Source: Trebouxia sp. TZW2008
Lineage: Eukaryota; Chlorophyta; Trebouxiophyceae; Trebouxiales; Trebouxiaceae
Assembly (NCBI GenBank): GCA_002118135.1
Contig: BDIU01000359.1
Span: forward strand, 1-64,000
DNA length: 64,000 nt
Direction of reading: 5' to 3'
The first letter of the stretch is position 1; the number at the start of each line of letters is the position of its first letter. The notes under the pieces are model-generated. The model was not told the DNA's origin and ran no database searches. It saw only the letters and a program-made list of their open reading frames with translations. Positions 1-11,800 of the stretch are shown piece by piece. A program made the translations under genes and the position numbers.

Positions 1-115
1 GCGACATTGCGTTGTTGCGCCTCACAGACTTGCTTGAACATGCACATGTACTGGAGTGGTGCAAAAATTTCTGGAGGGACTGTAAGAAGCTTATCAAAAT
101 TGCGACCATTGTTGA

Positions 116-853
116 AGTGCCGAACATCGCATCCCAGCAGTCCACAGGCTGAGAGCAGAGGCAGATGCCTGCGTTTGCATGGGCAAACAGGTGATACATT
201 CTGTGGGAGACTTCTGTGCACCAGAGTACCAGATGCTGAGGTGGGCCACGTTCAGGAAGCGCCAGTCTGCAATGGCAAAATTATGCAATAACATCACTGA
301 CAAGGACAGCAACACCATGGTGGGCTATGGGGATGCAGCTTTCAACAGCAGTGCTCCCACGTCTTCTCTGCGACGCAGACCACGCAGCTTATGTCACTTC
401 TACGACGTGGATGAAAGCAGAACAAGCAGACTATGCTGTGCTTGCCATCAGCCCATGATAGGGATGCCCTCAGCAGTTTCAAGTAAGGCACATAAGTCAC
501 AGCTCAGTGCACAGTGCTTGGTTGCCTGTGCCCACGGCCAAACCCCCTTTCGACGTCCATCTAGCATATGTGTGGCACTTTACTACACAGTGCTCGCCTG
601 TCTGCACCTGTCTACTGTGCGTCTTGTCTTCCTGTCTGACCGGGCTTTTGAAATGCTTGCAGACAATGAGAAACGCAGACGCCAAAGGGACTATGGAGTG
701 CGGCTATGCAACAACACAGAATGTAACCGCATGATATGGAACCGCGACGTCAACGGGTCCATCAATATTCTGAGCCTGCTGCTGTCACGGATGAGAGGCG
801 ACAGCAAACCAGTTGCCTTTCTAAGGGCTGGCAATCTAGATCCCGGGGGCTAG
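116..853 (+). CDS. Fanzor (eukaryotic TnpB-like RNA-guided nuclease), C-terminal part
   Basis: This frame is open from 116 (first ATG 179) to the stop at 851-853. An in-phase intron at 483-662 (donor CAA|GTAAGG, acceptor TTGCAG|AC, 180 nt, no stop) can be removed. Numbering from the ATG, the spliced protein has VGYGD (48-52), then VDESRTSRLCCACH (77-90), then RLCNNTEC (115-122) followed by WNRDVNGSINIL with Asp130. That is the order seen in Fanzor/TnpB RuvC domains: RuvC-II, a zinc ribbon (C86/C89 and C117/C122) and the RuvC-III Asp in RDVN. Removing the intron brings the two Cys pairs to normal spacing. The wedge/REC part and RuvC-I are not visible. A stop at 113-115 closes the frame upstream, so earlier exons lie beyond the left edge or the copy is truncated. 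Known Fanzors are RNA-guided DNA nucleases carried by transposons and giant viruses; activity of this copy is unproven. Confidence 0.7.
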   Translation, partial: SAEHRIPAVHRLRAEADACVCMGKQVIHSVGDFCAPEYQMLRWATFRKRQSAMAKLCNNITDKDSNTMVGYGDAAFNSSAPTSSLRRRPRSLCHFYDVDESRTSRLCCACHQPMIGMPSAVSSKAHKSQLSAQCLVACAHGQTPFRRPSSICVALYYTVLACLHLSTVRLVFLSDRAFEMLADNEKRRRQRDYGVRLCNNTECNRMIWNRDVNGSINILSLLLSRMRGDSKPVAFLRAGNLDPGG

Positions 854-990
854 GCCTACCAAACTTGCGCATGGGCAATTGTATCACCATGTCGTACCCC
901 ATAACTTCTGCTGCCAATTGGCAAATTTGCCTTGTGCTAGGGTTGCCCCGCATGAAGTTTGCCTGAACTCCGAAAGCCGGCCAGAGCGGC

Positions 991-1941
991 ATGACCTGTT
1001 TTGAAGAGGATCACATCGATGCGGGGGCAGTCTTACCAAATCGAGCTGGCGAAATCGCAGCCGGGACACTGGTCCTGAGCGATGTCCCGTCTGAAGAGCA
1101 GGACAGCGCTGCTTGGGACTCAGATGTCATGGCTAGGATCATGGCCGTTGCAGCCCCCAAGGAAGCTGCATCGCTTGCTCAATCATGCAGCCACTTGCGC
1201 CAAAGGCATCAAGAGCTGACAGCAAGCCTGCCGCTTTCTGTGTTACAAGATAGGAGCAGTCGTCACATTTTGGGCGTGAGTCCGGACACAGCTTACATTT
1301 CACTGCAAGTTCCGGATGAACTTATTGACATGGCGCAGCTTTGTATGACAACATTCCAAGTGCAAGCTGTAGCTTTGGCACTCAGGCCCAACATCAGTCG
1401 GACCCATGCCTTTGTGCAGCGGGCATTTCAGGATACAACAAGCCAAATGCTTCTAATCACTCTGCTGGTTCCTGGAGGCTTTGACATGGTTGCAAAAAGG
1501 CAGCATTTGGCACCAGTCCTCTGCGAATTGGTCGAGGTTGTGAAGCGTGACGTCAAAACTGCGTTGAGCAGCTATGCCCTAGCTTTGCAGTGCACATGTA
1601 GCTTGGATGTGTATTACGACCTGAGGGTCAGTATACAAACTTCATGCCGGCAACATCTACATGACCTGTACTTCAAGATCAGGCAGCACTTGGGACCAGT
1701 TGTTTTGGATCAACTGCTAGATAGGGAGGTTGAACAATATGCATTGACAGGCCATGAGTTTGAATACATACAGTGGAAAGAGACAGGTCTTGCTGCCATG
1801 TTTGGGCAGAAGCCTTCTGCAAGGCAGGAGCAGCAAACAGGGCATTTGTCACCAGTAGTGTCTGGTTCAGCTCAGCTATGGCGTTTTACCCCAACACACT
1901 CTCAGATTTTGCCTGCGCACTGCTTTGACGACTTTGACTAG
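991..1941 (+). CDS. Unrecognised 316-residue ORF with F-box-like N-terminal stretch
   Basis: This is an uninterrupted 951-nt frame, long for this window, where stops are frequent outside exons. Residues about 42-76 (WDSDVMARIMAVAAP, then SLAQSCSHLRQRH) have the hydrophobic spacing and the Cys/Leu pattern of an F-box helix bundle, but the match is weak. The rest is mixed alpha-helical with no motif I recognise; the C-terminus is rich in Gln, Ser and Pro. It begins 138 nt after the Fanzor stop on the same strand, so it could be cargo or a neighbour of the same mobile element, or unrelated. No intron is needed. Function unknown. Confidence 0.4.
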   Translation: MTCFEEDHIDAGAVLPNRAGEIAAGTLVLSDVPSEEQDSAAWDSDVMARIMAVAAPKEAASLAQSCSHLRQRHQELTASLPLSVLQDRSSRHILGVSPDTAYISLQVPDELIDMAQLCMTTFQVQAVALALRPNISRTHAFVQRAFQDTTSQMLLITLLVPGGFDMVAKRQHLAPVLCELVEVVKRDVKTALSSYALALQCTCSLDVYYDLRVSIQTSCRQHLHDLYFKIRQHLGPVVLDQLLDREVEQYALTGHEFEYIQWKETGLAAMFGQKPSARQEQQTGHLSPVVSGSAQLWRFTPTHSQILPAHCFDDFD

Positions 1942-2937
1942 ACTCCTAGTGAACAACTGTACAGTTATCACACACAGTTGGCTCTGTGTTAGTGTGACTG
2001 GCATTTGATGCCTGAAGTGCGTTTGCACAAGTGCTCGACAACAAAAAATCCCCCATGTGCATTGACAGAAATGTTCATGAAGCTGCAACACAATGACTAT
2101 GTGTACACAGCTAGTTTGCACTGGCTGGCTAAGCAATGCAAGACCAAGCCTGCCTCAAAGCTGTGGGCGGCCGAATACTGCAACATCACATCGCATTTGA
2201 TCAGACTAGCGCTATCTAGTAGCCAGGCAGTCATGATGTATTGGCATCATAGGCTTGTAGCAGCCAACAATCTGATGCTGTTGATCAAACCTGCTGCTTG
2301 TGAGCTTAAGCTTGTTGCCGTCTGGTCACGTCGTGACACTCTGGTGACTGCCGGAACCTTGAGCAAGACAGTAAGCAGCCACCGGGGTTAGCTTGCTGTC
2401 AGTGATCGATGTTGATCAACAGCGATATCATGCATGGCAGAGACAAACAGGACCACTGTTGAAAAGGAGTTGATTAGCCCATGCCACATTGAGCAAGTCA
2501 TCTTTGTTCTTGAAAGGCTGCAACAGCCCTGTATGTTGATGATGATTAATGTCATACAGCAAGCATGTCACATGCTAAATATCATTGCTAGCGCATGGAA
2601 GGCATCTTCACAACACATCTGTTAAAGCTTCTGTTATCCATGTGTAAGACTGTCTGATGACAAGCACGCTGCCCTGAAGTAGTTGTTCTGAGCTCTGTAC
2701 ATCTAAAGACGAAGAGCGGTTACTCAGGCTGAGCCCCAGCAATGGCCATTTGCTGCATTTGCTGCAAACACAGCAAGGCACCCTCAGATTTTTTGGGAAG
2801 AGACGTATGTTTGCAACTGGCACAAATATGGTACTGGAATGCAACAGTAGAATGCTTCTGACGACTGAGTCAAGCTGATGCAAAATTAGACAAATCACAA
2901 AGTTTGATGAACAAAGTTGCTGGCAAGGGCGACTTCA
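1942..2937. other. No supported gene
   Basis: Several short open frames occur on both strands (for example 2005-2391 plus and 2608-2898 minus), but none has recognisable domains or paired splice sites. The stretch holds the presumed 3' flank of the preceding plus-strand ORF and of the minus-strand gene ending at 2938. Confidence 0.5.
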
Positions 2938-5574
2938 TTAAGCCACCCTCGTGCGACCAGTATGCCTGCACAAAGCATGCCTGACCTCTGCCACTTGATT
3001 CATTTGTGCTAGCTCCCCTTGCATTCCAGCAACAACTGCTGCTCTGATGACAGCTGCTCTGGTTACAAAATGCTCGACACTAAGCGCAGCAGCTGCATCA
3101 TTGGCTGGAGGCCAATGGCTCGGTGGTGCTACTGTCCCAATGTAGTCACGACGGAACTGCACATCAAATGAGAAGATGTATTGACCTGAAGCACAAGTTG
3201 TGCAGCTGCTGCAATTGCATACGGTGATGCGTAGGCATACAAACGTTCCATGTGGACAGAGCGAGTTTACATTGGCATCTTTGAGCATGGTATAAGGCGC
3301 AGCAATGGCTGATGCAGTACAGAAGCTTCAGCATCAAGACACTTCATTGCTTCATCACCATTTCACTTTGCAATCATGCGCAAAGTGGAAAAGAGCTGTA
3401 CATGCAGCAGCAAGCTAGGAAGCTGGGCTGAATGCGCATGTTTTGTACAAGAAGCGTGTCAAGCTGCAGGCGGCAATGACAGCTTTTTCTTTTGTTTTGG
3501 TTGCACATTGCCAGGTTGAACTTTCCAATAACGTTGAAGTCCTGACAGTCAAGACATGCAACTTGGCAACTTGACTCCGGCAGTCCATCACACATGTATT
3601 GCCGATTTATAGAGTCTGATGGCAGGTTGGAAAAGCGCACCTTCTTGTATGAATGCTCCACATCTGATTGTCCATCGTATGTGTTCCAGCGCTCATACAC
3701 AAAATCCAGTGCGTTCTGGTTGCTGGTCACTTTGAAATGTATATCACTCTTGTTGCCATTTTGGTCCAATGCAATCCAAGACCCAAGGTTGACAGCAATT
3801 GTATATACCTACGCTAAATGCCACTTAGCAGCTGCAGGTGATGACTTGATTGCATGTGATGCAAAACAGGCTGCTTTTCATCAAAATGAAATGAAATGAC
3901 TTTGAAAACTGTGACTTGGATCAGAGCAGCAGTGTCAATGCAGTGCACACCTTACCATCATGATTTGGTGCTGTTGGTCAGTGTATTACGCATATACATA
4001 AACAAAGTGTCAGACTGCACAATCAGCATGTGGCGTTTTCCAGCTCACGGAGTACTACAGAGACTACAATTACAACTTGCAGTCAGCAAACTCAATGTCA
4101 GGAAAGTCTTGATGTAACAACAAGACACCTGGGAATTGATCATTGCAATCTACTGCAGTGTTCCCTCTGAGTAAGGACAGTTTGATATAAGGACACCACT
4201 TGGCAAAACAAGCAGCTGGTACGAAGGGAGTCACTGTACATACATCACCTGAAGGTAGGGAAACCTTTCTTTCATGTCCAACATGATGTCCTGATATACC
4301 AGAGGCACAAGCCATGACGGCAACTTGAGGAGCTCCTGAAATGCTCTTGTAGGTACTGGAGGGTCATTCAAAACATACACCACCATGCTTCGCCCCCTGC
4401 CATCATATACAACGCTGCAAAGCCCTGACCGGGTCACCTGATCCAGTGCTGCAGGCTTTGCTAAGTGTCTTGGCTTCCAGGCGTTCCTGTTGGCTGCAAG
4501 CTTTGCAATGCCACGTCTGCAAGTGTTGCTCTGCACCTGGACGCATTTTGCAAGGTTGCCGTAAAGAAGTGTGCATTTTGCAAGGATGTCAGAATGCAAT
4601 TCATGTACAAGTGTGCAGTCAAACACAACACGCCAAGGATGCAGACAATCAAGCAACATGAGCATGCGTTTGCATTCAAGGTCAAAAGAAAATATGCTAT
4701 TTGTGTATACACAGCCTAGAAAGCAATAACAAGCAATTTGAGGCATGTCAGGTCTGTGATGAGCATGCCAGGACGATACGGTACAGATGTGCAGATGTTC
4801 AGAACAGGCTGACACCTCCTGAATAGGGAACTGAAGCCTCCAAGGTCGTGGGCCAGGAGCTACATACTCCATGCGGGGTCCTTCTGACAGTACACCAGAA
4901 TTGTGCACCTGCAAAGTCATAGCAGACTGGCTCTTTAGGGCAGTAAAAATCATCGATCTGCACATGTTTTCTAACAGTGATTACGCACACGTTGCAAGAC
5001 AAACTGGTCAAGCTGCATGACTGAGTGTGCTGTCAAGTGCAAGCATTACTAGTCTAACAGTGATTACGCACACGTTGCAAGACAAACTGGTCAAGCTGCA
5101 TGACTGAGTGTGCTGTCAAGTGCAAGCATTACTAGTCGTTTCTCGGCGCAGGCGAACGTATAAGCATGCAAGCTGCAGCGGTTGTCAGCCCTGCCTGACG
5201 GTGCCGCATACACGTCAAAACCGGCGCTGTACCTGTCGGATCATGGCCTCGTCGGCAGAGCATCCGAATCTGCATGTGTCAGCCGGAAGGGTTGCATCAG
5301 CTGTGTCGACCGGTACACGAAGATCTATGCTGTACCCGTCTGTTCCGAGGCGTTGCATGAAAGTTTGGACGTGCCCACACACAACTTCCCATGATGATGG
5401 TGTCAAAGACGGCAGCGGCGCAAAAAGAAGCCCGTGCGACCCCAAGAACTCCGTATACTCATTCCTCGTCGACCCTCGGTGAGGCTTCAGCGTAAACACG
5501 AATTTGCCTCTGCCATCGTCGCTTTGCCACAGTACGCGACCCTCTGCATTTGCGTCCGCAAGGTTTTGCGCCAT
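2938..5574 (-). CDS. Unidentified multi-exon gene
   Basis: Exons read on the minus strand. Exon 1 is about 5574-5233: it starts MAQNLADANAEGR, a further in-frame start lies at 5727, and it ends IRQ|GTACAG. Exon 2 is 4908-4816 (31 codons, VHNSGVLSEGPRMEY onward, clean CAG and GTGTCA borders). A later exon ends at 4249 (MVVYVLNDPPVPTRAFQELL, then KERFPYLQ|GTGATG). Another starts at 3808 (LGSWIALDQNGNKSDIHF). The last is 3185-2938 (GQYIFSFDVQFRRDYIG to the stop). The junctions around 4250-4810 and 3190-3560 are unresolved, so the chain is incomplete. The central part contains a stretch that reads openly from 4965 to 4231. No family was recognised; mixed beta/alpha composition suggests a soluble globular protein. 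It shares a 307-bp divergent 5' region with the cap methyltransferase gene. Confidence 0.55.
4971..5136. repeat. Perfect 83-bp tandem duplication inside an intron
   Basis: The unit starting CTAACAGTGATTACGCACAC occupies 4971-5053 and is repeated without any mismatch at 5054-5136. It lies in the first intron of the minus-strand gene, between exon 2 (ends upstream at 4908) and exon 1 (5233). Identity of the copies points to a very recent event. Confidence 0.95.
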
Positions 5575-5881
5575 TGAGCCGATCCCTTGTTCCGGAACTG
5601 ACTCGAGTCTAGCTGTGACTGCATTGCTACGAAGGGCGGGCTGACCTCGAGCCCCGTCGAACTCGGAAAGGCACAATTGTTTAATTCTGCAGGCGGCACG
5701 TGGACGCTTTGGATGACCTACGGACATTAAGATTTATTATTTTGGCAGGGAAGTGCGCTTGCGCTTGCACAAGTCTTGGCTTGAGCTCACGAGGCCGCAG
5801 CGCTAATGCGTGCAGGTGTTGTACTTCCAGCCACAGAGTTGTCGCTTCGTCGCTGCACGAGGCAGCGTGTCTGGCGCCAAT
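5575..5881. promoter_or_regulatory. Divergent (bidirectional) promoter region
   Basis: The minus-strand gene starts at 5574 and the cap methyltransferase at 5882, leaving 307 bp between the start codons. The stretch is visibly richer in CG dinucleotides than the surrounding introns. No convincing TATA box was found. Confidence 0.5.
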
Positions 5882-8800
5882 ATGCCGCAAGCGACACCGC
5901 GCAATTTTCTGTCTGAGGAAGCCGTCAAATGCCGAGAGCTCTTGCACGGGCTCCAAGTGCAACTGCAAACCACCTCTTGCAGTATACCGACTGTTGGGGA
6001 TCTGCAAAAAGCGAACGCTCTGTGGAGCGTTGCCGAACTCGTAGGGACCAAAGCAAAGTTGAACGCATGCAAAGACCGCATGGACAACATGGACGCGGGG
6101 TAAAGCTGCAGTCTGTGCGAGCCTGCGGTCAAAATCCGCGTGTACGTCCGTCTGTACTCAGGCTTTCAAGGCTGCTTGTTTGCCTGACTCAGAGCGCTTC
6201 GAAGACACATAAACCTCATGAATAGGGCAGGGGACGTGGTCCGTCATTTGCGCTCCAATTATGAACCAGAAATGTGCACAGTTGCGTGGGCAAAGATGTA
6301 TGAGACCATCAGCTGCTTCAATCTGTTTGGTACTGCCAAGCTGCTGCCTCATGACTCCGTAATTGCAACAGCACATCTATGTGAAGCACCAGGTGAAGCA
6401 ACGGCTTGCAGCAAACAGCTGCAACATATGCAGCACAGTGTTCAGCTGCACAAAGTCGATTGGTCAAATGACGTGTCACTATTGTTATGCAGGTGCTTTC
6501 ATTTGTGCGACAAACCATTACCTTAAGTTGTCCCACCCTCCGATGTCCTGGGACTGGCGCGCAATCACACTCAACCCTTATCATGAGGGGAATGACTACA
6601 AAGAGATGATTGCTGATGACGCCCTCATTGCAGTGAGCTTTCTGACATGCTTGTGCCGACCTGCAATTTGCCTGCTTGTAATCAAAGCTGCTGTCTTCTG
6701 ATGTGCTTTTTAGGGGTGCATGAGATCCAAATTTGTTGACACCTCCACAACATCGCGCTGAAACTGACTGTCTGTCTAAGCTTTGCAAGGTCACCATCTT
6801 TACAGAGCATTTTTGATCTGCACATGCGGTTGGGTTGAAATACGGTCACAGAACTTTTGCTTGAACACATGCTTCAGTATGCATTTCAGATCTATCCCTG
6901 GTCAAGGGTTGCTGCAGATGGCTGTTACTAGCATGCTCAAGCCCAAAACGTACCACTGTCTATCAGTGGCTGCTTCGATACATTCAGCAGAATCGTGATG
7001 AAAGCATGAGCTCAGCTGTAAAGTGTTTAGCGTAGTTGTAGACAAGCATTGTTGTTCACATGTCAGACTGGACCCACTCAAGTGCCAGTTCAACAAATGA
7101 CGCGCCCTGCACTGCCTGCAAATCTTACTCAAGTAATGCTGACAGGTGTACGCCCTTGTGTAATAGTGACTGAAGAGTAAAGTAGTTTGCCTCTCGTGCA
7201 ACAGCGTCCTTTACCAGGAAAGTTGTCCTTGTAATGAGTCATCCTTACTCAGAAACAGCACTGCAATCAGATTGCAGTCATTGAGTCCCTGTTGCCATGT
7301 CCTTACATCAAAAAGTCTCCTTGCATCAAGTGTCCTTATAAGGCGTCCACTGATATCAAATTGCATGACATTGCTGCTGCAGGCTACCATGCCCCACTGG
7401 TGCTTTGGCTCAGACAACAGTGGTGACATAAGGCAAGCAGGCAATGTACAGGCCATGTGGCAGGAAGCTGTCCAGATGTGCCGACCAACAGCATCACGCC
7501 CTGCTGCAAAGCTTGTGTTGGTCACAGCTGACGGTGCAATTGACTCTTCAGCCAACCCCAATGAGCAAGAAGAGGCCACAGCTGCTCTGCACATGTGTGA
7601 GATGGTCACAGCTTTGGGGCTTCTCAGTTTAGGGGGCGCTTTTGTGATCAAGGTGATGTTGCTTCCTTTGTCTGTCTGTGTTGGTTTTGTGCTGCTGCGC
7701 TGCACCCCTCTGATTGATCGCAAACAGATGGGGGCATGAAGAAGAAGATGCCAAAGTCAGTAGTGTTGTTTCCTCTCTCGTCTGCTGCGTCCTTGCTGAC
7801 GCGCTGCGCTGCACTGCTCTGCATGCAAGCTGGAGGGTGCAAAAGCGAGAACCTGGGCACAACTCAAGCGTACTGGCGTGTGGTCTTCATGCATGTGGTT
7901 GCTGTATTGCTTGCTGCTTTGTTTTGCTCGTTGCTCGCGCTAGTGCTGAGTTGAGTAGCTGAGCAAGTATGACAGCATGGTATTGTTGCCATCTGCTGCC
8001 TGTTCAGGATGCTGTTAGGACTTTGCACACAGTGTGCACATAAGTATTCTTGCTTTTGCACATGCTTGCTCAGCAAAGCTGTCTGCAACTATGTATGGCA
8101 GATGTAGCTGTGTCGCTCAATGATAGCTGTGCTGCAGATCTTCACAATGTTTGAGCACTCGACGTTGTGCATCATGTACCTCCTTGGAGCCTGTTTTGAA
8201 GAGCTGCATGCTTTCAAGCCTGCCACTAGCAAGCCAGCCAACTCTGAAGTGTATCTGGTTGCCATGGGCTTCAAGGTTTGTCAATGCCTGCTCATTCTTC
8301 CTTGCGCAGCTGCAATGATATATGTCTGTAGGAACTGCAGTTCGCTGTTTTTCTTGTCGGCATCGGCTTGCAAATTGGTTGTGACTACGGTGAAAAACAC
8401 TGTAAACTTAGTCTGATGCTGCACACTCGATCATGATCTTTTCCAACCAATACCTTCCTGCTGCAGTACATGGTGCATTCTTCAGCTGCATGAATGCATG
8501 CTTAGGGACCAACAAGACATTGCCTGACAAAGCACCAATCCCACATTGATTGCTTTAAAAGTCAACTCATGTGTACCACCAGGTGCAGTACATGGTGTGG
8601 GGCCAAGGCAGAAAACCTTTCCTAGCCACATTTGTGAGTCAGCCTGCTTCAATGTATAAACACAGCCACCATCCTCCATTCAAAGCTTGATATGTGCAGG
8701 GCATTGATCATGCTGTGCTTGATCAGCTGGTGAGCATGGTCGACCCGGATCTTGGTGCTAAGGTCCCTCTGTTCCCTTTGCAAAGGCTGCAAGGGGGCAG

Positions 8801-11800
8801 TTTCCTGCAGTCCGCCATAGACTGCGCCAAACTGTTCGCCAACCAGCAAGTTGACGTCCTAGAGGCAAGTCACAGCCAGTCAGCCTTGATTGCCAGCTAA
8901 GCCATTCAAACCATGTACTACAGCCGCATGGCTGTCTAGCTCAAGTTTCCCCCTGATAGTGCCAAAAGCCGTGTGTCGCATAGCATTGTCTGCTGTCGAC
9001 ATCACAGAGGACACTTGACCAGTTGGTATGCTGTGATTGACTGCTCCATGCTTGGTCATGGCGTATTTGTCTTCAGCAACAAGTGCAACAGACAATGTCA
9101 CTGCTGACTACAGGAGATGCTGGCCACCGAACAGTTCATGCCACCACAACAGCGCAATGCTATCAAAGAAGCCAAGGTCATATTTGCCAGAGAGTGGGCT
9201 GCCAAGCATGGCATTGCAGCTGTGCATAGGAGTCACTACCTTGCGTCATCTGTGACTTTGAGGGGCGACGTCAACAGCACCAATGTGGAGCGTGCCAGGA
9301 AGTTTGAGCAGGGCAGCTTAGCTGATCGCCAGGCTGATTTGAAACGGCGCAGGTCAGCTGTGTATCACATCAGTCATACACTGCAGGGATTCACAGCCAC
9401 CACTCTCCCTGGCCGGGGGAGCCACCCAACCACCCACACAAAACTGACTCATCATTTGCACATCACTACTGTAGCCTACACAGATTGGCCTGCACACCCC
9501 AACCCCCCTCCTCCCCCCAAAATTTCAAACATCATTGCAGCCCCAATTGTTGAGGCCCCTGAAGAGCTCTGCGCACTCTGCATGCTCATTCCTTTTTGCC
9601 ATGCCATTGCAGCTTTTGTGTCACCATTCAAACTACGCATTCAGTTGCATGGGTGTCTGTGTGTTGCCTGCTGTGCTTTCAAGCCTTGCTGCATATGCAG
9701 CTGCATGCATTGAATTTGTGCTAGCAAAGGGTCAACACTGGGTATACCCAATGAGTTTGGTGGCCAGATTTCAGACTTCACGACAACTGCTGATGTCAAC
9801 TGCCTGCTGTCACTCCAGGGTTGCTTTTGGTGCTGCCATGCCAGAGCCAGCTAGAGTTGCAAGAGCTGAGGCACCACAAAGGCCAGTCTTTTCAGGCGTT
9901 AGTGCTAAGCTGATGTCGCGCATGGGCTACAAAGAAGGTGCAGCACATACTATGTCTGCCTGCTAGAGTTGGTGTCCATTCACAAGTGTGCATATGTGTC
10001 TTTCACCTACCCACTGACGCATGAGCAACCTCAATCAACGCACCTATCTACCTAGTTATGAGCAACACAGCCGGTTTCTGATGAAGCCTGGCCTAGTCCT
10101 TGTTGTCCCCTTGTGGTGCATGTCTCCCAGGATATTCTGAAATTGGCACTGCTCAACATCTTGCTACATCTTGCACTGACTCACTGCTAAACAAGCTCTG
10201 GGTTCAAGGCCGCTTCCTTGAATGCCATGAGTACTTGAGCGACCTACTCCACCTGCTCGTGCATGCAGCGCAGCATGCCTGTTGATTGCTGATGAAGTGC
10301 TACATGTGATTTGACAGCGTGTTCCGTTGTGATGTAGTCTGTGAGGCCCACCCACCAATCGGGTTTGAATGTATCTAACACGTCCTGAAGACGTAAGCTA
10401 GAGGGTTGCAGCTTGAGGGTTGAAGTTTTATTGGTCAATGTACAGGGCTGCATTTTGACTGTTGACCAAGTGTTGGTTTTGAGTTCACAGTATTGCAGCT
10501 TGCGAGTTGATGCAGTGTTGCGCATTACTTTACAGGGCAGGGCTTAGGGGCAAGTGGGCAGGGCATGTCCAGTGCCCTAGAGGGGTCAGGACAGAAGAGC
10601 AGAGCTGGACTAGGGTTTGCATCTACTGATGCCTCAGTTGCAGCTCCACCAGAGTCTTATGCACCAGCACCAGATGCACAGCTGTATATCAATGACACTG
10701 TTCCCATCACCGCTGCAGAGGCTCAGGCATGGGATATTGTGCAACAGGTCAGTGTCAAAAACTGATATTTGCACAGGCAGTGCCCCTTTGCGGTGCAACA
10801 ATTCAGGACTACAATGGAGTGTGATGCTCCTGCCTGTGCTGGTGGGCACATCTCAAGCGGACTCTGACTGATGAAGTTTTGTTGTTCTTCTTTTGTTTGC
10901 CTGAACCAGCGCACTTGCATGTTTCCTTGCTATGGCCCGGCCCTGCCCTGCCCTGCCCTGCCCTGCCCTGCCCTGCCCTGCCCTGCCCAATCTTCTTCCA
11001 TACCTGTTGCAGGAGACGCCTCTCCAGATGCGACAGTCCAAGATGCTGCCATCTGAGACGCTTTTTGCTGACCTGTGCTTGGTTCGCCAAAATGCCGACA
11101 CTGCTGAGCCAGGCAGCAGCAGCAGCTCACCTCAGCCTGCTATACAGTGCTCACACAACAGCCCCTGTCTAGCGCCAGAGGGCAAGCACTCTGCAGGCTA
11201 TTGGTTACTGGCTGCAATCGATCAGGCATGCAGTATCCTGCCAACCGCCAGATCTGAGTACCATTTGCTGGAGCTGTCTAGAACCGACTGTGGAGCGCTG
11301 GAGTATGCTATGGCTCCAAGGCCTGGTCAGCACAGCTTGGCCCAAGTCACTGCCATCGACAGCACGCCAGCAAGAGCGCTCAAGGACAATGGTACACATC
11401 TGAAGCTTTGGAATCCTTGGAAGGCTGACAGGGCTGTGCCCTTTTCCACTGGGGCCTCAAGCTGGCAGTTACGCATGCCTGAAGAGGCTCTGGTGGATCT
11501 GGTGGTGGGTTTGACTGTTCATACAGACACAGGGGCTACAGCGCATGTTGGACTGCCTGCTGCTCAAGAACACAGCACTTCATACAGGAATGAACTGCTG
11601 TGGAGGTGTATGGCCTCCTTGACGTCTTTGGCAGCCGGTAAGGCGCTTGTCCACTCCACACTTCCACTCTGCATGCCAGAAAAGTGCCTGTGCCTGCTGT
11701 ACACCATGATACATGTCTGCTGTATAAGCCTGTATCATGCCTGTATATGGCTGTATAGGCATTACACATGGGGTCTGCACTGATCACTGTTGAGTCCACA

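Noticed and set aside
2938..5574. Idea that the minus-strand gene encodes a BRE/BRCC45 or FANCL-like protein
   Set aside because: Some stretches looked RWD-like, but recalled family motifs do not line up with the exons; left unidentified.
9535..9966. 143-residue plus ORF read as a separate protein
   Set aside because: Only its last third (9819-9937) is an exon (start of the G-patch); the rest is intron.
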